Notes: generated by a model from the letters alone, not told the origin. DNA of 28,738 nt from DATAXP01 sp036272935 (GCA_036272935.1 DATAXP010000102.1:1-28738), one strand, 5' to 3'. Shown: positions 4,395 through 20,199, counted from the stretch's first letter. A program made the numbers and translations.

Positions 4395-7300
4395 GTGGTT
4401 GTATCTCATCCTGAAAAGCAACGGCTGGTCGACTACGCCTCGGGCAAGCTGGCCAAGAACGAGGCGGACGACGTCGCTGGCCATCTGAGCCAGTGCCCGG
4501 AGTGCGAGGCAACAATCGACACCCTGGAACCCAAGGCGGACACCATGGTCAGCGGCTTGCGCGAGAAACCAGCGCCGGACCCCTACGCCAAGGAAGCCGA
4601 CCTGAAGCGAGCCATGGATCGCGCAGCAAACTTGCCCGCACGTCCCGAACAGGCCGCGGAAAAATCGCCTCCCACCAAGGTTTCGACCAAAAGCCCGCCC
4701 AAGCTCGGCCCATACCAGCTCATCGCCAAGCTCGGCGAAGGGGGAATGGGCGCCGTGTTCAAGGCGCAGCACGAGCACCTCGGCAAGACGGTCGCCATCA
4801 AGATCCTGCCCCGCAAGGCGATGCAAGACCCGGCCGCGGTCGCCCGCTTCCGCCGTGAGATGAAGGCGGTCGGCGGCATCAGCCATCCGAACATCGTCGG
4901 CGCGCACGATGGCGGCGAAGCGCAAGGCATGCACTACCTGGTGATGGAGTACGTGGCCGGCCATGACCTTTCTTCGCTGACAAAAAAACAGGGGCCGCTG
5001 CCGTTGGACAAGGCGATCTCGTACATCCGCCAGGCCGCTTGCGGTTTAACCTTCGCGCACTCCAAGGGGATCGTGCATCGCGACATCAAGCCGGCGAACC
5101 TGCTCGTCGATACCGAGGGGACACTCAAGATTCTCGATCTCGGCCTGGCGCGCCTGGAAAGCGACCAGGCTGTCGACGCGGCGGCCAACGATGGGCTTAC
5201 GCAGACCGGCCAGGTGATGGGCACGGTCGACTACATGGCTCCCGAGCAGGCGTTCGACACGCACCGTGCCGACGCCAAGGCCGACGTGTACAGCCTGGGC
5301 TGCACGCTATACCGCATCGTCACCGGCCGCAACGCCTATGGCGGCGACACCGTGGTGCAGAAGATTCTCGCCCACCGCGAACATCCGATCCCGTCGCTCG
5401 TCGAGGCCCGGCCCGAAGCGCCCGCGGCGCTCGGTGCGCTTTACCAGCGGATGATGGCCAAACGCCCCGAAGACCGGCCGACGATGGCCGAGGTGGTGAA
5501 GGAGCTAGAAGCGGTGCAGACAGAGGCGAGCCGTCCAAGCGAGCAGACCGATGCTTGGTCCGCCTCTGGCGGAGGGCCGGTCGCGCACGCTTCGGAAGTG
5601 TCGATGGCCTGGGCCAGTTCGCCGCTAAGGGCGCTCGACGTGCCTGAAATCTTGGTCGAGCCGACGCGCAAATTGAAGACGCGCGGCGCGAAGGGGCCGC
5701 CGTCGAAGAACCGCAACGTGCTCGTCGGCGCCGCCGCCGCCGGCGGCGCGGCACTAATCCTCTGCGGCATCTGGGTGATCTTCAAGCAAGGCGACAAGGA
5801 GGTCGGCCGTGCCTACATCGAGAATGCCGACCGCGTCGAAGTGGCGCACACCAATCCCCCGCACTCCCCAGCCCCCAACCCCCGGCCCCCAGCCCCCGCC
5901 TCTTCGCCGCCGCTGGCGATCGCCCCGTTCGATGCCACGCAGGCCAAAGCATATCAAGCCGCGTGGGCCAAGCATCTCGGCACGCAGGTCGAAACCACGA
6001 ACAGCGTCGGAATTCGGCTGACGCTCATTCCGCCCGGCGAGTTCCTGATGGGGAGCACGCCAGAGCAAGTGGCTGCTGCAAAGAAGATGGGCGAAGACGA
6101 CAAGATGACGCCGAACAATTTGTACTTCTCCTGGCTACCGGACGAAATGCCGCTGCATGCGGTTACGATCAGCCAGCCCTTCTTGGTGGGAAGCACGGAA
6201 GTGACGGTAGCGCAGTTCCGCAAGTTCGCCGAAGCCAGCAACTACATCACCGAAGCGGAGAAGGATGGTTTCCAGGACAAAGCCAAGGAAGCCGGCAAGC
6301 AGAAGAACTGGAAGCGCCCCGAATATTCGGCGCCGCTCACCGACGAAACCGCGGTGACTTACATCACCTGGAACGATGCTTGCGCCTATTGCGCGTGGCT
6401 GTCGGAACAAGAGCAGCGCCAGCCGTGGTATCGCGCCGATGGCAGAGGCGGTTGGCTGGTCGCGGCGCGTGCCGATGGCTACCGGCTGCCGACCGAAGCG
6501 GAATGGGAATACGCTTGTCGGGCGGGCACGACAACGCAGTACTCGTGCGGCGACGACAAATCGCAGTTGGAGCAGTATGGCTGGTTCGTCAACAACCAGC
6601 GTGGCGGGGTGCAGCCGGTGGCGTTAAAGCTACCCAATCCGTTCGGTCTATTCGACATGCACGGGAACGCGATGGAATGGTGCCAGGATTCGGCCGACGG
6701 GAAATGGTATGAAAAAAGTCCACCCACCGATCCCAAGGGCCCATCTTACGGCTTCATCCGCGTGCTGCGCGGCGGCAGTTGGCCCTACGAGGCTTCCCGC
6801 TGCCGCAGTGCGTTTCGCGGTCACGACCGCCCGTCGTACCGCTTCCACACGTCCGGCTTTCGCGTCGTCCGCCCGCTCGACGCCTCGAAGGCGAATCCCC
6901 CCTCTCCCCTTGCGGGAGAGGGGCCGGGGGTGAGGGGGGCGGGCTTGGTACCCGCTTCATCACCCTCACCCCAACCCTCTCCCGTCAAGGGAGAGGGAGT
7001 AAAGGGGTGGCAAACGCCCGAGTTCGACCGTTGGGTCAAGGCCACGCAAGCCCTGCCGGCGGAGAAGCAGATCGAAGCGGTCGGCAAGAAGCTGATGGAG
7101 TTGAATCCGGAATTCGACGGCAGCATGAAGCACCGCATCGTGAACGGCGAGGTGATCGAGTTGCGGTTCGCGTCGGACAACGTGACGGATATTTCGCCGG
7201 TGCGGGCACTGCCCAGGCTGGAGCGCCTGGCTTGCAACGGCAGCCAACCGTACAAGGGAAAACTGTCCGACTTATCGCCGTTGGCAGGAATGAAGCTGAC

Positions 7301-8624
7301 GTGGCTGGATTGCGGGGCCACGAAGGTTTCCGACTTGTCGCCGCTGCGTGGCATGCCGTTGACGAGCCTGTATTGCGGCGTCAGCCCGGTGGCCGACCTG
7401 TCGCCGCTCGCCGGCATGCCGTTGGGGCATTTGAACTGTAGCAGTTCGCCGGTCGCTGACCTGTCGCCGCTGCACGGCATGCCGTTGAACTCGCTGGACT
7501 GCTACGGCACGAACGTATCTGACTTGTCGCCGCTGGTTGGCAGCCCGTTGGCCACGCTGAGTTGCGGCGTCACTGCGGTTACTGACGTAACGCCGGTGGC
7601 GGGGATGAACTTGAAAGCGGTCTATTTCTCGCCCAAGCGAGTGACGCGCGGGATCGAAGTGCTGCGGCCAATGAAGAGCCTGGTGTACATGTCCGTGAGA
7701 GCGGGCGATCGCATTTCGGTCGAAGAGTTCTGGAAGCGGTACGACGCGGGCGAGTTCGACAAATCGTCGACCGACATCAACGATCCCGCGTTCCAGCAAT
7801 GGATCGCCGGCACGCAAAAGCTGCCGGCCGAGAAGCAGGTCGACGCGGTGATGAAGAAGCTGATGGTGTTGAACCGCGGCTTCGATGGGAAGAATCAGAA
7901 CCAAATCAGCGGCGGCGTGGTCACGCGCCTGGATTTTAGCAGCGAAAAGGTGACCGACCTATCGCCGGTGCGGGCGCTGGCGGGGCTGACGTATTTGCGG
8001 TGTGGCGGGACCGCAGGGCCGCGGAGCGGCTCGATCAGGGATCTCTCGCCGTTGGCGGGATTGAAGCTGACGCAGTTGTACATCCGCGAGAGCCCGGTGG
8101 TCGACCTTTCGCCGCTGGCCGGCATGCCGCTGGTGGTGCTGGTGTGCGACCGGGCCGCCGTCGCCGATCTTTCGCCGTTGGCCGGGATGCCCCTTGAGGA
8201 GTTGGTCGTCACCGAGACGAAGGTAAGTTCGCTCGACCCGCTGCGGGGCATGCAGCTCAAGAGGCTGGAAGTGGCGGGGGCCGAGATGTCGGACCTGTCA
8301 CCGCTGGCGGGCATGCCGATCAAGTACTTGAGAATCTCGTCCATCAAAGCGACGAACTTTTCGCCGCTGGCCGCCATGCCGCTCGTGGAACTGCGTTGGT
8401 ACAGCAGTCCGATCACCGATGCATCGCTGGAAGTTTTGAAGAACAAAGTCACGCTCACCCACCTCTCGCTGACGGGGGACAATCAGATCACCGACGGCGC
8501 ACTGCCGGTGCTGGAAAGTCTGACTGGCCTGCAAACACTCGAAGTCACGAAAACGAAAATCACTCCCGCGGGAGTCGAACGACTGAAAAAGGCGCTGCCC
8601 AAGTGCGAGATCGCGGGGCCGTGA
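4395..8624 (+). CDS. Giant Ser/Thr kinase: anti-sigma zinc motif, kinase, TM, FGE-like domain, leucine-rich repeats
   Basis: A 1409-aa transmembrane signalling protein, started at the GTG at 4395 (GGGGAGAA ribosome site at 4382-4389). Residues 30-37 carry the zinc-anti-sigma pattern His30-x3-Cys34-x2-Cys37. A Hanks-type kinase domain covers about 103-372, with GEGGMG loop, Lys136 (VAIK), Asp230 (HRDIKPAN) and the DLG at 248-250, so it should be active. A membrane helix lies at about 442-462, followed by a proline-rich linker. Residues about 535-828 form an FGE/SUMF1-type fold (IPPGEFLMGS, YRLPTEAEWEYACRAG, MHGNAMEWC, LRGGSW). The cysteine pair of true formylglycine-generating enzymes is not apparent, so ligand binding is more likely. 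Two homologous leucine-rich blocks follow (LSPLAGMPL repeats). Residues about 834-868 are encoded by an inserted palindromic repeat. It probably senses an extracellular cue and controls the upstream sigma factor (inference). Confidence 0.9.
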   Translation: MVVSHPEKQRLVDYASGKLAKNEADDVAGHLSQCPECEATIDTLEPKADTMVSGLREKPAPDPYAKEADLKRAMDRAANLPARPEQAAEKSPPTKVSTKSPPKLGPYQLIAKLGEGGMGAVFKAQHEHLGKTVAIKILPRKAMQDPAAVARFRREMKAVGGISHPNIVGAHDGGEAQGMHYLVMEYVAGHDLSSLTKKQGPLPLDKAISYIRQAACGLTFAHSKGIVHRDIKPANLLVDTEGTLKILDLGLARLESDQAVDAAANDGLTQTGQVMGTVDYMAPEQAFDTHRADAKADVYSLGCTLYRIVTGRNAYGGDTVVQKILAHREHPIPSLVEARPEAPAALGALYQRMMAKRPEDRPTMAEVVKELEAVQTEASRPSEQTDAWSASGGGPVAHASEVSMAWASSPLRALDVPEILVEPTRKLKTRGAKGPPSKNRNVLVGAAAAGGAALILCGIWVIFKQGDKEVGRAYIENADRVEVAHTNPPHSPAPNPRPPAPASSPPLAIAPFDATQAKAYQAAWAKHLGTQVETTNSVGIRLTLIPPGEFLMGSTPEQVAAAKKMGEDDKMTPNNLYFSWLPDEMPLHAVTISQPFLVGSTEVTVAQFRKFAEASNYITEAEKDGFQDKAKEAGKQKNWKRPEYSAPLTDETAVTYITWNDACAYCAWLSEQEQRQPWYRADGRGGWLVAARADGYRLPTEAEWEYACRAGTTTQYSCGDDKSQLEQYGWFVNNQRGGVQPVALKLPNPFGLFDMHGNAMEWCQDSADGKWYEKSPPTDPKGPSYGFIRVLRGGSWPYEASRCRSAFRGHDRPSYRFHTSGFRVVRPLDASKANPPSPLAGEGPGVRGAGLVPASSPSPQPSPVKGEGVKGWQTPEFDRWVKATQALPAEKQIEAVGKKLMELNPEFDGSMKHRIVNGEVIELRFASDNVTDISPVRALPRLERLACNGSQPYKGKLSDLSPLAGMKLTWLDCGATKVSDLSPLRGMPLTSLYCGVSPVADLSPLAGMPLGHLNCSSSPVADLSPLHGMPLNSLDCYGTNVSDLSPLVGSPLATLSCGVTAVTDVTPVAGMNLKAVYFSPKRVTRGIEVLRPMKSLVYMSVRAGDRISVEEFWKRYDAGEFDKSSTDINDPAFQQWIAGTQKLPAEKQVDAVMKKLMVLNRGFDGKNQNQISGGVVTRLDFSSEKVTDLSPVRALAGLTYLRCGGTAGPRSGSIRDLSPLAGLKLTQLYIRESPVVDLSPLAGMPLVVLVCDRAAVADLSPLAGMPLEELVVTETKVSSLDPLRGMQLKRLEVAGAEMSDLSPLAGMPIKYLRISSIKATNFSPLAAMPLVELRWYSSPITDASLEVLKNKVTLTHLSLTGDNQITDGALPVLESLTGLQTLEVTKTKITPAGVERLKKALPKCEIAGP
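6897..6997. repeat. Palindromic repeat element embedded in the kinase reading frame
   Basis: Two inverted copies of a roughly 37-bp GC-rich motif face each other (about 6899-6936 and 6961-6997). Each contains its own stem: CCTCTCCC/GGGAGAGG in the left copy and CCCTCTCCC/GGGAGAGGG in the right. The element has no stop in the kinase frame and is translated as a Pro/Gly/Glu-rich linker (PSPLAGEGPGVRG and SPQPSPVKGEG) between the FGE-like and leucine-rich parts. It looks like a dispersed REP/MITE-type sequence that landed in frame at a domain boundary. Confidence 0.72.
7020..8615 (+). repeat. Two homologous leucine-rich blocks within the kinase gene
   Basis: The C-terminal region is a diverged duplication. 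Each half starts with a similar helical lead (LPAEKQIEAVGKKLMELN in the first, LPAEKQVDAVMKKLMVLN in the second), then VTDISPVRAL or VTDLSPVRAL, then a run of units of about 24 residues containing DLSPLAGMPL. The first half spans about 7020-7740 and the second about 7788-8615. Leucine-rich repeats usually bind protein or glycan ligands. Confidence 0.7.
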
Positions 8625-8635
8625 GGGCGCTTCAT

Positions 8636-8708
8636 CGAGCCGCGACCGTTAGGGAGCGGATAGCAAGAGCGACTGCTGATGAATCCGCTCCCTAATGGTC
8701 GCGGCTCG
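8636..8708. repeat. REP-like inverted repeat between convergent genes
   Basis: Arms at 8636-8660 and 8684-8708 are 25 bp each and complementary except for one base, with a 23-bp spacer. The element sits 12 bp after the kinase stop and 35 bp beyond the end of the convergent oxidoreductase gene, so it may act as a bidirectional transcription barrier. It lacks a T-run. The sequence type (GAGCCGCGACC with AGGGAGCGG) resembles dispersed palindromes of planctomycete genomes (from memory, unverified). Confidence 0.7.
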
Positions 8709-8742
8709 TGGCCGCACGAATTGCGCTGATGAGCGTCGCAAC

Positions 8743-10119
8743 TTACAACTGCCACGGAGCCCGCATCGGTCGGCTGAGCATCGCCGCGGCTTCCTCGTCG
8801 CCGCCGATTTCCTCAGCCTCCGGGTTCCACTTGATGTTCCGCTTCAGCCGCATCGCGATGTTGCCGAGGTGGCACAATGTCGCGGTGCTGTGGCCGACTT
8901 CGACCGGCTCGATCGGGTCTTGCCGCGACTTCACGCAGTCGAGGAAGTTGCGAACGTGATCGGGCAGATAATTCTTGTAAACGTTCTCCGTGCGGCTGGG
9001 ATTGCTGCGCTCGAGGTGAATCTCGTTCGGGCCAATCTCTGAGGTGAGAATCGACTTCGAGCTGGCCGACAATCCCTTCGAGCTGACTTCGACCCAGCCT
9101 TCGCTCCCCTCGAAGCGCGCACCCGCATTCGGCTTGCCCTTCTCGGTGACCGTTTGGCAGTGAATCTCCACGCCGTCGTCGTATCGGGCGCGGAAGGCGA
9201 CGCGCGTCGGAGCCGTGAACAATGAGCCCGGCTCGGGCCATTCGGAACCGGCGTCTTCGAACTCGACCGGACCACTGCGATCGGAGCCATGTCCCCACTG
9301 GGCGATGTCGTTCGAGTGCGCGCCGAAATTCGTCGTCTGCCCGCCCGAGTAGTCGAGGATGAAGCGGAACCGGTAGAAGCAGCGATCGTGGTGGTACGGT
9401 GCTTCGGGGGCCGGGCCGAGCCAGGTTTGGTAATCAAACCCGTCGGGCACCGGCATCGCCTTCCAACCAGGGCCGGGGCTCTCGGCGTTGTTGGGGGCAA
9501 TGAAGGTGTGAATCTTTTGCAGCGTGCCGATGCGGCCATTGCGGACCAACTCGCAGGCGGTGCGCACCGCGGGACCGGAGCGCCAATGGCTGCCGGTCTG
9601 TAGCACGCGCTGGTGCTTGCGAACCGCTTTGACCATCGCTTGCCCCTGTCGGATGGTGAGCGAAAGCGGCTTCTCGCAATAGATATCCTTGCCGGCCTCA
9701 GCGGCCATGATCGTGATGATGGCGTGCCAATGATCGGGAACGATGATCGTCACCGCGTCGATATCGTCGCGCGATAGCAGTTGGCGAAAGTCGCTGGATG
9801 CGTCGCAGGCCTTGAAGTTGCCAGACTTCGTCTTGGCCGAATAGTAATCGTCGACCTTCTGTTTGCCCGGCTCACGGCCGAGAAACTGGCTTGCGTCGCG
9901 GTACCCGTCGCTGCCGCGGTTCACGTCGCACACGGCCACGACGTGCACATCGTCGTTGTTCAGAAACGCCGGCAGATCGATCGTGCTTTGATTGCCGAGG
10001 CCAATGAAGCCGACGTTGATGCGGTTGCTCGGCGCATTGGCGCCAAAAATCGAACTCGGCACGATGTACGGGACCGCAAGGCTGCTAGCGGTGGCCTTGA
10101 GAAATGTGCGGCGTCGCAT
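8743..10119 (-). CDS. Tat-exported Gfo/Idh/MocA family oxidoreductase
   Basis: A 458-aa NAD(P)-dependent oxidoreductase-family protein, probably acting on a sugar or cyclitol outside the cytoplasm. The start at 10119 places a twin-arginine signal at the very N-terminus (MRRRTFLKATASSLAVP). Upstream in-frame residues are unconserved. The Rossmann part follows: INVGFIGLGNQ nucleotide loop, VCDVN after the second strand, DAVTIIVPDHWHA, and CEKPLS with Lys150, the conserved lysine of the family. The C-terminal alpha/beta domain includes GGQTTNFGAHSNDIAQW. Length fits the many planctomycete paralogues of this family. It faces the kinase gene tail to tail and is divergent from the large histidine kinase gene, with 202 bp between. 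Substrate is unknown. Confidence 0.92.
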   Translation of the reverse strand: MRRRTFLKATASSLAVPYIVPSSIFGANAPSNRINVGFIGLGNQSTIDLPAFLNNDDVHVVAVCDVNRGSDGYRDASQFLGREPGKQKVDDYYSAKTKSGNFKACDASSDFRQLLSRDDIDAVTIIVPDHWHAIITIMAAEAGKDIYCEKPLSLTIRQGQAMVKAVRKHQRVLQTGSHWRSGPAVRTACELVRNGRIGTLQKIHTFIAPNNAESPGPGWKAMPVPDGFDYQTWLGPAPEAPYHHDRCFYRFRFILDYSGGQTTNFGAHSNDIAQWGHGSDRSGPVEFEDAGSEWPEPGSLFTAPTRVAFRARYDDGVEIHCQTVTEKGKPNAGARFEGSEGWVEVSSKGLSASSKSILTSEIGPNEIHLERSNPSRTENVYKNYLPDHVRNFLDCVKSRQDPIEPVEVGHSTATLCHLGNIAMRLKRNIKWNPEAEEIGGDEEAAAMLSRPMRAPWQL

Positions 10120-10321
10120 GGGCCGAATGCTCCATTGGCGGGGGAAGTGGGCGCAATGGCAGGCTACCCCAAACGTCATGGCTGCTCAAGCATTAGGAAT
10201 CAGCGCAGCGACAAGTTTTCCCCCCACAGGAGAAGTTTGACGATCTTGGGGGGCTTGAGTCAGAATAGGGCCGCGATTCTGCCGTCAGAGTGCATGCCTT
10301 GCGACTTAAGGAGAAGTGACG
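10120..10321. other. Divergent intergenic region, oxidoreductase versus histidine kinase
   Basis: This 202-bp region must hold both promoters. It contains CCCCCC (10220-10225) opposite GGGGGG (10248-10253), flanked by CAAG and CTTG, which can form an imperfect stem. A clear ribosome site AAGGAG (10308-10313) lies 8 bp before the kinase ATG. I find no convincing -35/-10 pair. Confidence 0.45.
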
Positions 10322-16653
<6,332 letters not shown>

Positions 16654-16654
<1 letters not shown>

Positions 16655-18849
16655 TGAAGCACGCGCCGCTTACTGACAACTTGCCACTGGCAACGATGAT
16701 GGCTGCCGATCAGGTCAACATTCTAGTCGTCGACGACCAGGTCGATAAGCTGCTCGCGCTGGAAGCGTCGCTTCTGGATTTGGGGCAGCGGATCGTCACC
16801 GCCACCAGCGGCCGCGACGCACTGCGGCAACTGCTCGAGTTGGAATTCGCGGTGATCCTGCTCGATGTCAACATGCCCGACATGGATGGTTTCGAAACGG
16901 CCGCGTTCATCCGCCAACATCCGCGCAGCGCGCACACGCCCATCATCTTCGTCACCGCCTACAGCGACGACATGCTGGTGAACCACGGCTACTCGCTTGG
17001 GGCGGTCGACTTCGTGCTCGCGCCGGTGATCCCCGAAGTGCTCCGCACCAAGGTGGGCGTATTCGTCGAGCTGTTCAAGAAGACGGAGCAGGTGAAACGA
17101 AACGCCGAGGCGCAGATCGCCCTGGCGCGCGAGCAGGCCGCCCGCGCCGCGGCCGAAGAAGCGACGCGCAACTCGCAGTTTCTTGCCCAGGCGAGCACGG
17201 TGTTGGCCGAAACCTTGTACACTGACCGCACACTCCGGGCCCTGGCGCGGCACATCGTGTCGTTCCTGGCCGACGCTTGTGCAATCACCCTGTCCGACGG
17301 GTCCGCTCAGCCGCGCGAAACCGAGTTTGCCTGGTGCGAAGCGGGCGCGGAGGGCAGATCGCCATCGAAAGTCGGTTCGCACATCGGCCCGGCGTGTTCG
17401 ATGCTTTCCGCGCCGCTGGCCACGGCAGCCGAGCTGGTGCTCGACGGCACGGAGGCGGAAGTGCGTCTCGATCGCGTCGAAATGCAGTTTCCGCCAGTGG
17501 AAGCGGCCGGCGACAGTGCGGCGAATGCCCAGATGGTTGCGGCGCTCGTGCTGCCGCTCAAGGCTCACGGTCGGATCCTGGGGGCAATGAGCTTGGCGCG
17601 GAAACGGTCGCGGCGACCGTTCTCGGAGGGCGAGGTGGCATTGGCCCAGGAATTGACGGGCCGCGCTGCCACGGCGCTGGAGAACGCTCGTCTCTACCAA
17701 GACATTCAAGAGAACGATCGGCGGAAGAACGAATTCCTCGCCATGCTGGCCCATGAGCTGCGGAATCCGCTCGCGCCGATTCGCAATGCGGTGGAACTAC
17801 TGCGCGTCTCGCAGCTCGATCCTGCCGATGTGACCTATGTGCGCGATGTCGTCGAGCGGCAAGTGCAGCAGCTAGTGCGGCTCGTCGACGACTTGCTCGA
17901 CATTTCGCGCATCACACGCGGCAAAATCACGTTGCAGAAACAGACGGTCGACCTGGTGGAGATCGTCGATCGGGCCGTCGAGATGAGTCGGCCGCTGATC
18001 GAAAGTCGCCGGCATACTTTGCACTACGAAGGATCGCACGAACGGCTGCTGGTCGATGGCGACCCCATTCGGCTGACCCAGGTGGTAAGCAATCTGCTCA
18101 ACAACGCGGCCAAGTACACTCCCGACGGCGGCGACATCTACGTGTCGCTGCAAGCGGAAGGCGATCGCTTGGCGATTCGTGTGCGTGACACCGGCATCGG
18201 CATCCCGCCGCAAATGTTGGGGCATGTCTTCGAGCTGTTCACCCAGGTCGATCGCTCGCTCGACCGCTCGCAAGGAGGGTTAGGCGTTGGCCTCACGCTG
18301 GTGCGACGACTCGTCGATATGCATCAGGGGACCGTGAGCGTCCATAGCGCCGGTCCGAACCAGGGAAGCGAGTTCGTCGTTACGCTTCCGGCCCTGCCGT
18401 GCCAAGTTCCGCTGCCTCAAGAAGCTGTGCCGTCGTTGGCCGTCGAGCCGTCGCGCGCCGATCAGCGAAAGCGTGTGCTGGTGGTCGACGACAATGCCGA
18501 CGCGGCAATGAGCCTGTCAATGTTGCTTCGTATGCGCGGCCACGCCACCGAAGTCTACTACGACGGTCCCTCCGCATTGGAGCACGCCGAAGCGTTTCGC
18601 CCCGATCTGGTGCTGCTCGACATCGGTCTGCCGGGCATGGACGGCTACGAGGTGGCTCGCTGCATGCGGCAATCCGAGGTCTTGAGGCAGACGACGCTCG
18701 CAGCGCTGACCGGCTACGGCCGCGCCGAGGACCAGGAGCTCAGCCACGAAGCGGGCTTCGACCATCACCTGGTCAAGCCAATCCAGCTCAAGCAACTCGA
18801 CGAATTGCTCGCGCAGCTCGACGTTTCGGCCTCGGCCGAGCCGCGCTGA
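16654..18849 (+). CDS. Hybrid histidine kinase REC-GAF-HisKA-HATPase-REC
   Basis: A 731-aa protein whose ATG overlaps the stop of the HAMP-array kinase by one base, so the two are probably made together. The N-terminal receiver has ILVVDD and acceptor Asp71 (LLDVNMPDMDG). Its usual Lys-Pro is Ala-Pro (VLAPVIPEVL), which may be normal for this subfamily. A coiled linker leads to a GAF-like domain (about 180-340), then HisKA with His367 (AMLAHELRNPLAPIR). The ATPase part has NLLNNAAKYT, DTGIGIPPQM and GGLGVGLTLV. The C-terminal receiver has VLVVDDNAD, Asp656 (LLDIGLPGMDG) and a canonical LVKPI. No membrane segment is visible. It probably exchanges phosphate with the large kinase in a multistep relay (inference). 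The final output protein is not evident here. Confidence 0.93.
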
Positions 18850-18936
18850 ATTTGCCGTCGTGATCGCTCTCGATGGTTGCCGGCATGTAAGTTGCATCGG
18901 GAGGGACATGGATCCACTCCGCGCCGAGCGACGCCC

Positions 18937-20199
18937 ATGCCGCGTAGCACCAGCCATCTTCAGCGGAACCCGACCGACCAAGCCGAAGCGGCCGGGGAAC
19001 TGAACGAGCGCGTGCGCCGGAAGCCGCGTCATCGGCATCGCGCCGTTCGCTCGAAAGAGCATCGCGCTCCGCATCGCCGCCGCCATCGTGGTAAGTCATC
19101 GGACGAGCGCCGCAAAGAGCACCATACTCCAGACGAGGATCATCGAGAGTCAAAGTCCGAATCGAACAATGACTCGCCACCACTTTACAAGCGGCCTTGG
19201 TTCATCGTGCTGATGATCGTCGCTGCGGTCATCGTGCTTGCCGCAGCCCTCGGGTATTGGTGGTATTCGCGCCATTATGAGTGGACCGACGATGCGTTCA
19301 TCGACGGGCACGTGGTGCAGATCGCTCCCAAGGTTGCCGGCTACGTGGTGCTGTTAGCCGTTGACGACAACCAGTTGGTCGAGGCCGGCGACCTGGTGCT
19401 CGAAATCGACCCGCGCGATTTTCAAACGGCCCTGGAGCGCGCCGAAGCCGCCGAGTTGTCGGCCCTCGAACGATTGCGTCAGACCGATTCGCAAATCGCC
19501 GCGGCCGAGGCTCAGGCCAGGGCTGCCGAAGCCGATGAGGTGGCCGCCGCCGCGACGGCCGTGAACGCCTCGCGGCAGAAACAGCGCAACGAACTGCTGG
19601 CCCCGCACGCAGTCAGTCAAGAAACGCTCGAAACGTCGATCGCCCAGTCGGAAGCGAGCAGCGCCCAGGAATTGGCCGCCGGCAGTCGGGCCAATGCTGC
19701 CGCGGCCGAGGTGGCGCTGGCACGCGCTCAGCGGGCGACCGCCGCCGCGTCGCTGGCCGAAGCCCAGGCCCAAGTGCGCGAGTCGGCGCTGAACCTTTCG
19801 TACTGCAAGCTCTACGCTCCGGTCCGCGGCCGGGTGACGCATCGCCCGGTCGAGCAAGGTGACTACGTGCAGCCCGGCCGAGCGCTTTTCGCCTTGGTCG
19901 AGCCCGATATCTGGGTCACCGCGAACTTCAAGGAAACACAGCTCACGCACATGCGTCCCGGGCAGCCGGTGGAGATCCGTGTCGACGCTTACCCGCATCA
20001 CGTGCTGCACGGTCACGTCGACAGTTTCCAGCGTGGGAGCGGAGCGCGGTTCAGTCTGCTGCCGGCCGAAAACGCCACCGGCAACTACGTGAAAGTCGTC
20101 CAGCGCATCCCGGTGAAGCTGCTGTTCGACGATCAACTGCCTGGCGACATGATCCTCGGCCCCGGCATGTCGGTCGTGCCAACCGTGACCGTGCGATGA
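18937..20199 (+). CDS. EmrA/HlyD-family efflux adaptor protein
   Basis: A 420-aa membrane-fusion protein that should bridge the inner-membrane pump encoded next to an outer-envelope channel. The cytoplasmic N-terminus of about 85 residues is strikingly rich in Arg, His, Lys and Glu. One membrane helix follows at about 87-108 (PWFIVLMIVAAVIVLAAAL). EmrA-type barrel and lipoyl parts come next (YEWTDDAFIDGHVVQIAPKV, then VEAGDLVLEIDPRDF), with an alanine/glutamate-rich hairpin coiled coil and LNLSYCKLYAPVRGRVTHR. The start at 18937 is the first good ATG, while a TTG at 18877 would add 20 residues. The MFS gene begins 9 bp after its stop, as expected for an emrAB-like pair. Its location 87 bp after the histidine kinases suggests control by them, but this is inference. 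Confidence 0.9.
   Translation: MPRSTSHLQRNPTDQAEAAGELNERVRRKPRHRHRAVRSKEHRAPHRRRHRGKSSDERRKEHHTPDEDHRESKSESNNDSPPLYKRPWFIVLMIVAAVIVLAAALGYWWYSRHYEWTDDAFIDGHVVQIAPKVAGYVVLLAVDDNQLVEAGDLVLEIDPRDFQTALERAEAAELSALERLRQTDSQIAAAEAQARAAEADEVAAAATAVNASRQKQRNELLAPHAVSQETLETSIAQSEASSAQELAAGSRANAAAAEVALARAQRATAAASLAEAQAQVRESALNLSYCKLYAPVRGRVTHRPVEQGDYVQPGRALFALVEPDIWVTANFKETQLTHMRPGQPVEIRVDAYPHHVLHGHVDSFQRGSGARFSLLPAENATGNYVKVVQRIPVKLLFDDQLPGDMILGPGMSVVPTVTVR

Noticed and set aside
3598..4964. Long minus-strand frames opposite the sigma factor and kinase start
   Set aside because: They lie antisense to well-supported genes and contain no domain.
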